DNA of 64,000 bases from Acridotheres tristis (taxonomy: Eukaryota; Chordata; Aves; Passeriformes; Sturnidae): the NCBI GenBank assembly GCA_037013685.1, contig CM072906.1:4315001-4379000 (forward strand), read 5' to 3'. A program made the translations under genes and the position numbers. The notes below the pieces were generated by a model. That model did no database searches, was not told the origin of the DNA, and saw nothing but the letters and a program-made list of their open reading frames with translations. Shown piece after piece: positions 11,296 to 21,700 of the stretch (the stretch's first letter is position 1; each line of letters begins with the position of its first letter).

Positions 11296-12396
11296 CCCAA
11301 ACACAGGGACACATCCCAAACCCAGGGACACATCCCAAACCAGGGACACATCCCAAAGACAGGGACACATCCCAAACCAGGGACACATCCCAAACCCAGG
11401 GACACATCCCAAACACAGGGACACATCCCAAACCAGGGACACATCCCAAACACAGGGACACATCCCAAACCAGGGACATATCCCAAACCCAGGGACACAT
11501 CCCAAACAGGGACACATCCTAAACCCAGGGACACATCCCAAACCCAGGGACACATCCCAAACCAGGGACATATCCCAAACCCAGGGACACATCCCAAACC
11601 AGGGACACATCCTAAACCCAGGGACACATCCCAAACCCAGGGACACATCCTAAACCCAGGGACACATCCCAAACCAGGGACACATCCCAATCACAGGGAC
11701 ACATCCCAAACCCAGGGACACATCCCAAACCAGGGACACATCCCAAACACAGGGACACATCCCAAAACAGGGACACATCCCAAACCAGGGACACATCCCA
11801 AACCCAGGGACACATCCCAAACCCAGGGACACATCCCAAAACAGGGACACATCCCAAACCCAGGGACACATCCCAAACACAGGGACACATCCTAAACCCA
11901 GGGACACATCCCAAACCCAGGGACACATCCCAAACACAGAGACACATCCTAAACCCAGGGACACATCCTAAACCAGGGACACATCCTAAACCCAGGGACA
12001 CATCCCAAACCCAGGGACACATCCCAAACACAGGGACACATCCTAAACCCAGGGACACATCCCAAACCCAGGGACACATCCCAAACCCAGGGACACATCC
12101 CAAACCCAGGGACACATCCTAAACCAGGGACACATCCCAATCACAGGGACACATCCCAAACAGGGACACATCCCAAACAGGGACACATCCCAAACCAGGG
12201 ACGCATCCTAAACCAGGGACACATCCCAAAACAGGGACACATCCTAAACCCAGGGACACATCCCAATCACAGGGACACATCCCAAACCCAGGGACACATC
12301 CCAAACCCAGGGACACATCCCAAACACAGGGACACATCCCAAACACAGGGACACATCCCAAACCCAGGGACACTTCTCTAACCCAGGGGCACATCC
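11296..12396. repeat. 1.1-kb minisatellite, 17-20-bp units with core CCCAGGGACACATCCCAAA
   Basis: Roughly 55-60 head-to-tail copies of CCCAAACCCAGGGACACAT and variants. Common variants are loss of one or two C (18 or 17 bp), CCTAAA for CCCAAA, ACACAGGG for ACCCAGGG, and AATCACAGGG at about 11690, 12137 and 12265. The plus strand is rich in C and A, and the minus strand carries repeated GGGTTTGGG. Most units lack stop codons in all plus frames and several minus frames, which yields false open frames up to 245 codons. The array is flanked by unique DNA and ends in degenerate units near 12380. Confidence 0.97.
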
Positions 12397-14224
12397 TGCC
12401 CTCATGGGGAGGTGTTTGAGCTCCTCAGGCAGCCTCTCAGGTGAGGTCACCTTTGAGCACCTTGCTGTGCATTGCAGAGTGAGGCTCTCCCCAGAGCTGG
12501 CAGATTCCTCCTGCCCAGCAGCCCCCTCCAGTTCCTGCAGGAATTTTGTGCCAGGGATCTCAGCCTGGGCTCAGGGGGCACTCAGAGGATGGCAGCAGCA
12601 GATTGTGAGGGGGGAACAAGCCAGAGAGAGAACCGTGCTCTGCCCAGCAGTGTAAATTAAAATCTGCTGATATTTGCAGTGTTCCTCACTGCCCCAAAAG
12701 TTTCCTCGTGGTTCAAGGAAGTCGAGTTGGCTCAGCTAAGACAGCAAGGGCTGCCCAAACCCCTCCCTAACATCCCCTGGTACCTCCTGGGCATTCTCCT
12801 CCTTCTCCAGCAGCCTTTGGGTGTTCTCTGAGTGTGCCTCTGGCTTATGGAGACCCCCAGAGTTATCATCTCTTGTGGCAATTCAAACTGCCAGAGAGGA
12901 TGTGGGTAAGGACGTTCTTTTAACCTTCCTGCTCTGGGAACAGCTGCCCCTTGAAGGGCAACACCTCTGTGTTAGCAAAGGGAGGCTCTAGGGGAGGACC
13001 TGGGCTGTTTCTGTCACAGATGTCACAGCTCTGGGCTCTGAACTTGTTTTCCATATCCCAAAGAAAACAAGAGATACGTAAATCCCAGCCAGTTTCCCCC
13101 CTCCTGGTCAGGTTACACTGCAGAGATGCAGATAGCAAAGGTGCAGCAAAGGCTGAGCCCTGTAAACACTGAGCAATGTCCACAGAGTCAGAGCTCTGCT
13201 GCACGGGGTGTTTTGATGAGGACATGCTCAAGGTTACCTCATGCAGACATTGCCATGCAGCACTTCTCTGGGTCTCTCAGGGTGTATTTATCTCAGTTTT
13301 TGAGTCCTAACACCTCCAACTCCGATGTATTTATCCTTGCAAAAAGTCCTCTGAGGGAAGGCAGTTGTGTTAATCACCACTGCACAGATTGGGAGTTGCT
13401 GGATAAAAGGCTAAATTAATTTCTTGGGACATTTGTGGCTGTGCTGGTCTGCCAGGCACCAAATTAGCATCAGGCCCATGTTGGTCTCTGGGCCATTATG
13501 GCCACTGATTGTAATCACAGCGAGGGGAACTGACTTCTCCTGAGCTTAACACAGCCCAGGAAAATCAATGGCAGAGGGGAACACATTGAACTTGTAGCAG
13601 GAGCTGATTAAAAGAAAACTATTTATTCACAAGCAAAGCACAGCTAGAGTTGGAGTTCACTGCCTTAACCCTTCATTAACCTCATGCTCAGCACCAAGTG
13701 GCTCTTTAGCCAGCCAGGCACTGGCACTGTGGTAAGATTGGCTCTGGCCATCAATGTGGTTGGAATTGTCTCCACATTCCAGCCTGGGGATGGGGAAAGC
13801 AGTGAACCTGAAACAGGAACAAACTCACCCTAAACTTCCCAAGCAACACTATAGAAAAACAGCTACTACACTCTATAAAGGAAAAATGAGCAGGGAGAAT
13901 GTATTTATTACCTTATTTACCCTCAAAGAACAGTTCACAGAACCAGTGACAAGCTGCTTCAAAGATGGATTGGGAAAAATGGGACTATTCCAGACTGAAG
14001 GATGTTGTTTGCTTGGCAGCAAGGAGAGCCTGGGAGCTGATCAGGCCTGACTTTGTTATCTCTGAGCCTTTTTGGGAGAGGCAGAAAGAAACAAGACCCA
14101 CATCCCACTTTTAGGACAGGATCAAGCACCCTTGGACAAAGCTGATCCCATTTTTGGACTCCAGTGGTAAACTAAACATCACACACTCCCTACAGCACAG
14201 CAGGGAAAGGTGTGTCAGCCACAG

Positions 14225-14335
14225 GCTGGCAGGTGAAACTTGGATCAGTGATGAGAATTGATTGTTAGAACTCTTTGCCAAAGGATGTGGTAGAGTTTGC
14301 ACTCCAATATGGTTTTCAAATGAGGAGAGGTCTTT
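14225..14335 (+). mobile_element. Possible ancient CR1/L3-type LINE 3'-end fragment
   Basis: The string AACTCTTTGCCAAAGGATG followed by TGGTAGAG resembles the conserved block shared by the 3' ends of old CR1/L3 elements in amniotes. Only about 60-100 bp is recognisable, so the family and borders are tentative. Confidence 0.35.
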
Positions 14336-14342
14336 CTCCTCC

Positions 14343-14386
14343 TATCTATCTATCTATATATATATCTATATATATATATATGTATG
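14343..14386. repeat. CTAT/TA microsatellite
   Basis: (CTAT)n grades into (TA)n with an internal CTA and ends TGTATG. Simple sequence that also causes apparent Ile-Tyr repeat frames. Confidence 0.95.
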
Positions 14387-14474
14387 TGAGGTTAGACTTC
14401 CAGGTGCTCATGGGCACCCAGTTTCTCAGGTTGTTTTCTTCAATGAGCCAAGCAGCTAATAGTTGCTGTAAAGT

Positions 14475-15049
14475 TGTTGATTGCAGAAGCACATCAGTCT
14501 CAAAGCAAAAGCAAAGTAAAGCAATTAGTAAAAGCAAAAGGCAATGGCAAAATGCACCAGCTCTGCCTAATGCCTAATATTCTTATATAGAAACTTCCCA
14601 ACAAGCTGAGACACAAACTCGGACCACCACTTCATAACCTATTAGAATTTTAGCTTTTTAGCATGCCAGGCTATGCATAAACTACGTATATGGTCTATTT
14701 TGTTCTATCTGAAAAATGTAAGCAATATTCTTACTAGAGCTTTATTATGTCTAAAACTATGTTCTTGGAGCCTCCATGGATACACCAGTATCTAGGACTG
14801 TGTTTTTCAACCTTCACTAGAACATGTACTGCTACTCTGGCATCCAAGACCTTTACTCACTAAAAGCACTTAAAACTCATTTTACTTACTTACTCATTTC
14901 ATTTCCTTACTTACTTGCTCACTTACACTGAAACCTGAACTTTCACCTCTGCCTCATGTGTGAGTGGCTTAACACACTTCAATCCATCCAAAGGCTTTAA
15001 TTCAATCCCTGCACTCTGATTTCTCTCTGAAGAATTGCTGACTCCAACA
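14475..15049 (-). mobile_element. Putative LTR (solo), minus strand
   Basis: Read on the minus strand, the block starts TGTTG and ends CAACA (5-bp inverted termini) and is about 575 bp. It contains a TATA-like CTATATAAGAA near 14582-14592 preceded by AT-rich U3-like sequence with the phrase GTTTATGCATAGCC. No target-site duplication is evident: flanks are AAAGT and TATAT. No coding region adjoins it. It could instead be unclassified AT-rich unique DNA. Confidence 0.35.
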
Positions 15050-15619
15050 TATATATATCTCAGAGAGGGGTGTGTGTGATGTGTTCAACTCGAGGCACGT
15101 CCAGCCAGCAGAGCCATGCCAGATGCTCAGATTGGTGGAATTGGTGACCACAAAACCCCAGATGTCCATTCCTGACACAGCTCAGCACTGGATTTGCTGC
15201 TCCAAAGCCTCTCTACAAATCACCAGGGCATGGGAACAGAGTCCTTGAGCATCCCACTGGCTGCAGCTGCCCTGAGCCCAGAGCTCCAACACCTGATAAA
15301 CCTGCCTGTGGGAAGGGACTGTCCAGGGTGGAAAACTTCTGGCATCCAAATTTTGTCCTGAGACTGCACACACACACACCAAGGCAAGCCAGAGGTGCCC
15401 CCCTGAGCATGGGAGCAGGGAAAGGCTGGGCCAGAGAGCCCAGAAGGGACCTGTGGCAGCACTGTGGGACTGTGCCAAGGAAAAGCTGATTTATGTGTAA
15501 CCAGCTGGAGTTAATGCTCACCCAGCAGCATTCTGACAACTAAACTTTAGACTTAGCTCAGAAAACATTGGCTGAGGGCACGATAGGATCCTGGCAGCCT
15601 CCTTCTCTCTGCTCCTCAG

Positions 15620-15639
15620 CCACAAACACATCTTCAGAA
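15620..15639 (+). promoter_or_regulatory. HSD3B7: Probable 5' UTR piece of the first coding exon, after an acceptor site
   Basis: A polypyrimidine tract CCTTCTCTCTGCTCCTCAG ends at 15619, followed by 20 bases to the start codon. This pattern suggests a spliced leader exon upstream whose position I cannot identify. Confidence 0.45.
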
Positions 15640-15787
15640 ATGGATGGAGCCTGGGTCTACCTGGTGACAGGAGGATGTGGCTTTGTGTGGGAGAGGATTG
15701 TAGAGCTCCTGTCTCAACAAGACTACATCAAAGAAGTCAGAGTTTTTGATTCAGTAGCAAGAGAAGAAGTAGAAAAATTCAGTACAG
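15640..15787 (+). CDS. HSD3B7: HSD3B7-like coding exon 1 (residues 1-50)
   Basis: Starts at ATG in GAAATGG and encodes MDGAWVYLVTGGCGFVWERI, the first beta strand and dinucleotide loop, then VRVFD with Asp37, which selects NAD. Family members have Gly where Trp17 sits. The exon ends in phase 1 with donor GTAAGA. A good acceptor, CTCTCTGCTCCTCAG at 15605-15619, lies 20 bases before the ATG, so an untranslated exon probably lies further upstream. Confidence 0.9.
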
Positions 15788-18700
15788 GTAAGAAAATGGC
15801 ATCAGCATCTATTTAGTGGCCATAACCTCCCTTTCCTGGCAGCTGGGATAACACTGGAGGTGCCACAGTTACAGACGTGGGGCAGGAACCTGGGTTAAAC
15901 AGACTGGGTGAGGAACAACTTGCAGCTCAGACGTTTCACAGCAGAGGACTCAGCCAAAGAAAAAAGCCCCCCAGGGATGGATCACCCAGGAGATGTCTCC
16001 CAGCGAGGCTCTGAGTCAGGGATCAGCTGTGAGGAGCCACGGGCACACAGAGGCTGTGATATGGGAACCCGGCTGCTCAGCCAGTCTGACACAAAAGGGC
16101 TAAACCAACTTCCTCCTGAGCTGCTCCAACCAGCCACTGCTCCTGAGGAAAATAACTAAAACTCCTGACAGCAACAGAATCAAACTCAGTACCTACTGCA
16201 GGCATTGCAAAATAAATTATGGAAATAATTGAGATAAACCTAGAGCAGCCTTAAAAAACAAGGATGTGAGTCTCAGTAAACACTCAGAGATACTGAATTA
16301 ATCCATTTGATCATATTCTGAGAGCTACCTTCATGCAGGGTTGAGTACAGTGAGGTTTGTTGGGGAAAAACAACCTGTTTTACTGGATTCAGGGACTCCC
16401 ATGCAAAACAAGCCATGGCAGCTCAGGGTGCTCTGCTCAGATAATGCTGCCTCTGACTGCCCAAACCTTCAGCCTGCTCTGAGAGAGGCAGAAAATGCTG
16501 AGGGAGATGCTGTTGGGAGATATGGACAGAAAGGGGATGCACCCACAGCAAGTCAAGACTCCCAGGGAAGTATCACAGTCACAAACCCTCCCTGGCACCT
16601 GAACTCAGCAGACTGGTTTCCCCAGGTTTCAGGGAGCCAATTACCTTAAAAGCACCCATAATTGAAGGAAAAGCTGCTTAAACCTTAGGGAGGTGCCAAA
16701 ATCCATGCTCCAGGAGAGGTCTGTGGCCTGACACCCCAGCAAACCACAGAAAATGAGGCAGGAGCAGCCTGAGGGGCCATCCCAGCCCCATCCTCTGCCA
16801 CAGCCTCCCCACAGGGGTTGGTTCTGTCCCCAGGCCACCCCAGGCAGCCTTTATTTATTTCTGCCCCACCAGGCAGGGGGTTCAGTCTGGCTCCTTGGTT
16901 TCCCATCTGAACTTACAGGTAGAAGAGGTATTACAGGATTACTGGGATTTTTTTTTACAACAATCTTCACCATCTGCAAACCACATCCTTCCACCCCATA
17001 CTGGTTTGTGCTTTAGTCTAAAGCAGCTCTCACACTCTCCTTCCTCCTCCTCTGCTCCATCCAGCACTGCAGGGCACTGCCATTGCTCCTGTCTGCAAGG
17101 GGAACATTGAATTTTGGGCTGTGACCTTCCCATTGCTGCAAAAAGCTCATGGGTTTGTCTCTTCCTTCCTGCAATTTATCCTCCTGTTTTATCTGTCACT
17201 GCAATTGTGCCTTTTTCAGTTGACAACAAGCAACAGCTCCTGAGCTGCCCTGGCCCAATTTAATTCCTTCATTAAGATCAGCTGCCTCTTCCCTGCTAAA
17301 CCCAAAAACTTCTCTTCGTTCCTATCAAATTTCACTTTTTTTTTTTCCCCCCCTCCAGACTGTTAATTCTGTTCAGCTCATACTCAAATCCTCCAGCATG
17401 GTCCCTCCCAGTCTGATGTTATCTGCTGATTTAATGAACAAATCTGCCAGATTCTTGATGAAAACAATCAAAAAGACTCAAATGCAGCAATAAGCCCTGG
17501 AGAGCCCCAGGGCAGCCACCTACCACAGCTGGCAATTCCCTGGGAACTGTAATTCCGCCAGCTTTGTGCTCTCCTTAATGGGGCTTATTTAGCCCATGTT
17601 TTACTGGCTCCTTGTGAGAATGAGGCTGAGTTTCCAAAGCCCTGTGAAAATCAAGATAGATGACATCAACCTGTTCCACAATATCCCTCCAGCCTGTTAC
17701 CTTGTCATAAGAACAAAGGAGGTTTATCTGCCTTGATTTGTTCTTGACAAATCCATGTCAGCCTTTTCCATTCTCCCCATTATCCCACAGCTGCTCACAC
17801 ACACGTGCTCCTGAATTTCCTGGGGTTGAAACCCAAATGTTCTGTAATTTCCTGCCTCTTCTTTACCTCCCTTCTAAGCACAAGTGTCTCATTTGCTCTG
17901 CTGAACCCTCGCAGTACTTTCAGAAGTTCTCCAAGGTAGCTGATAACAACACTGAAGCTGCAGTTACAGCCCTCACCTCTCTAGGAGCCCTGGGAAGAAC
18001 CCATCAGGCCTTGTCAATGTGAAAATTCCTCGTGGTTGTTTTACACCAGCTGCCATAACACAGGTGGTGTGAAAAAGGCTATTTAACACTTCATCCTGAG
18101 GGGTTCCAGGCTTTCCTAAACCACAGAGCAGCAGAAAATTCTCCCCAAGGGTCTGCTGATACTGCTCTGGCTCTCAGCAGGAGCATCCTCCTCTGCACTC
18201 TGGTCCTCCAGGCAAGGTTTTACCTCTGCTACATGGACAGCTCCTTTCTTTTCACCCTCTGTTCTCCCTGAATCAACTCTGTTCTTTACTACTGAGTTAA
18301 TATTCATACTCAATGTTAATTGATTTAATATTAAAAACTCCTCAGAGTGAGTCCACTGGTTATTGGCTATGCTAGTTAAGAAAGCAGCCTGACCCCTTGG
18401 TAAAATTTCTGTCTCCCCCTCCATCCCAGGCTGCTCAGTGAACACTGATCTGCTGGCTGGGATTCCATCCCTCCTTTTGGATCATGAGGAATAATCCTCT
18501 TCCCTCCTTGCCCTGTTGGACCTCGTCTGAGGGTTTCCACCCCATAACAGCCACAGACCCTTCCCTGAGCTCCTCATTTGTGTCATCCTCCAGAAATTCC
18601 CACCCTGGCCCTGGGGTGTGTGGGGCTCTGCCAGCCCAGGGCAGAGGGGATCTCCTTCCCAAAGGAACCCTGTGAGTGGCTTATTGCAAATCCCTGAGGA

Positions 18701-21700
18701 GTGCAGGCTCCTCACCCCAGCCCTTCCCTGGCCTATTCCCAACTAGGGAAAGGAAAAAGGGAAAAATCCCACTTAAATGTTACAACACTGTCTCAAAGCA
18801 AGAAAATGGACAGTAGATGCCAGGAGTGGCCATGTATGGGACAGCTACAGGAAGAAGGAAGAGGTAAGAGGGAACAGGGGAGAATTCTGAGTGGCTCTAA
18901 GGGAAGAATTTCCTATGAAACTCTTTAAACCTGTTACATTATTTTCCTTCTTAATCTACAACATTTGCGATTTAAACAAAGCTCTGTGCCGTGTCCCTTG
19001 CAATCCCCAGGTGTTATTCCCGTCAAGCCCTGACATTTCCTGTCTGCAGGAAGAGTCCAGCACAGCTTCCCTGACCCCAGGGGCTGCAGCAGCCACAGCC
19101 CTGGGCCAGCTGTGTCCTGCTACCCTTGGGTGCAGCCCGGGGATTTGCAGTGACAGCCACAGAGGTTCTGCCCCATTCTCGATGCAGAGCACTGTGTTGA
19201 ATTAAAACTAGGTGCAAACTTGGCTTCTTGGAGTTCAAAAAAAGGAATTTTGCCCTGGTGTGCTGGATTCAAATGGCACAGTCACTATCACAGAGTGCTT
19301 TGCCTTGCCCTGCAGAGAGGGTTTTGCAGGAAGGTGAGGATGCTGATTTTTAGTCTTTTTTTTTTTTTCCCTCCCCTGCATCTCTGTATTGTTTTTCTGC
19401 AGGTTCTACTCGTGTGACAGTGACCAGAGGAGACATCAGGGACCCTGATGTGCTGCTGGCTGCCATGCAGGGCGTGCACGTGGTGCTTCACTCGGCTGCT
19501 CTGGTGGACTACAGGGGCACGGTGCCCTTCTGGGAGCTCAGAGCTGTCAATGTTGGGGGTGAGCCTGGAGCAGGGCCCTGCCCTCACACCCCCATTCACT
19601 GCTCCCAAACCCCACACTGCCCGAGATGGGAAAGGTGCCCTTTTGGGACATTTTTCTACTGGCAACATTGGCATTCTTGTTTGCCTGTGAATTCTTTTTG
19701 CTTGGTAAAACCATCTTCTGTTTGAGGTGGATTTATCCTTTGCTATGAGCTATAAAAACCCCTTCCAGGTCACATACTAACACACCCTTTGCCTTCTTAG
19801 TTACCCAGTAAGACTGTCTCAGTAATTCTTTTCTTCTATATCAAGACTTGCTATCATTTCTATTCCTTCTTCAGATTCTACATTCAGAGATCTTTCTATT
19901 ATACATACATATCTGTGAGACCTTCCTGTCAAATCCCTATCCATCCCAACAGTGCCCAGGACCTTTCCAGCAGGGAAGTTTCTCCCTTTGCCCCTCTGTC
20001 CTTGCTCAGGGCTGCTCACTCTGCTCCTCTCCACTGCTCATCACATCTGGGCTCAGTTTTGGCTGTTCTGGTGCAGGGCAGAGCTGCCCTGCTGGCACTG
20101 AGGTGGTTCAGGACACACCTACAGTGGCCAGAAACTGTTTTGTGTGCGACAAGGACAACAACAAAAATTAAACCCTGTTCTAGATAGCTCACAGCTTTCC
20201 CATGGAATTTGCCCTGTCTATACCAGCACAAGGCTGGACCCATTGAGCTGCACCCACCAGAAAGGAGTGATGCTGTTTTAATTAGCAGAGTGATGCTGTT
20301 TAATTGTCAGAGCTGCCAGTTCTCATGTTTGGACAGGCCACGTGTAACTGAGAGCTCCACAGCCCTGTTCTCCTACCACCAAGAGCAATTTCATGTTTGG
20401 TGCAGGATCTGCTTAGAGAAAATTCGTTCATAAATCTAGGAAATAAGCACAGGCCATAAAAATAATGAAATCCCTATTACAGCAGCAATTCCAGTGGTAC
20501 CTCAGGCTGTTAGCTACTAAAATAGTCGTTAACCAAAAGGAAGGATTTTTTATATATATATATATACATCTCCAACTCAATTACTGCTTAGGGCTTCTAC
20601 TATTTGCTGATACATTCAAGGGTAACATTTAAATTCCAGCCTTCTTTTCATTGCTGTAGTTGTTTTCAAAACTCAATGCTTTTAAGAGCCTGTATTGTGC
20701 TCTCTGTGTTCTGAGAATATTCAGAGCCTGAGGGTTCCTGCTGCTTTTTAGTGGCTTTGTGAGCTCTTCCCCTTCACTGCTGCTGTTGCTTCAGCACAGG
20801 GAGGATTTACAGAGAGCACTGAACACCAGGCAAGTCCCCTCCTCAGCAAACCAGAGCTCTGGCAGATGTTGGTGACATTCCCAGAAAACCACACACAAGG
20901 ATTTTCCAGTGTGACAGAGAGACTCCTTGAGGAGCACGGTCTGGGGTGGCTCAACAGGAGCCTGTCCTGCATTTCTGCCTCCCCTTGGATGGCTCCACAT
21001 GGAACTACTCAAACTGGGGCTGCTGCCCTCACTAGGGCTCCTCAAAATCCTGAATTGAGAGATTAGCCTCAAGTTCTCTATTAACATCATGGCAGATAAA
21101 AGAATAAAAATGGTATTTGATACCTGCTGTAGACTTCAGGGAAAACAGTAGGGTCAGGAGAGGTCAAGTATATAATCCTCTAGCTGGCTCCTCTGTGCAA
21201 CTCAGGCCACAGAAATACATCCAATTACTGCCCTAAGCCCAACAATTTGTGGCTAAATTGGACCATTCCTTTTCAAAAGGCTTGTTGCCTCGAATTAAGG
21301 GTGCAAGTTAATGGGCTATCTATCATGGCTTTCAGCAAGCCATAACAATGCTGAGGAGTGGTGGTGTGGCTATGGTTAATTATCATTTCTGGCCAAAATT
21401 TACATTTTCTACTTTGATTCCCTCCTCTGTTTCAACCACTGGCTGCTGAATCCTGTTACAGCCTTGTTGACTGAATTGAAGAGTTCTCTTCTACAAGAAT
21501 TATTTTTTCCATCTAGTCACTTAAAGACTTTTTAATCTGCTTTTTGTTGAGCTGAATGGATTTTAACTCAGCTGTTTCCAGTGATGTTTCTCACCAGGGG
21601 ATCTCAGTTAACTTTACATATTGTGATAGGCTCATGGAGAAGCACATTGATTCTTTTCCACCGGGATTTCAGACGGATTCGTGTGCTCAGAAATTATCCT

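Larger units (their letters stand above)
12397..15619. other. Intergenic interval between the minisatellite and the HSD3B7-like gene
   Basis: Apart from the LTR-like element, CR1/L3-like fragment and CTAT/TA microsatellite listed separately, I see no exon or RNA gene. The promoter of the downstream gene may lie in the last part, but no convincing TATA box or CpG island is visible. Confidence 0.6.

Noticed and set aside
11158..11895. 245-codon plus-strand frame (GTHPKPRDTSQ-type repeats) and 204/167-codon minus-strand frames (GLGCVPGFGMCPW-type repeats)
   Set aside because: They are translations of the minisatellite; frame changes with unit length and there is no flanking coding exon, so no protein is supported.
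11296..12396. CRISPR-like array of direct repeats
   Set aside because: Units are contiguous without unique spacers and the genome is vertebrate.
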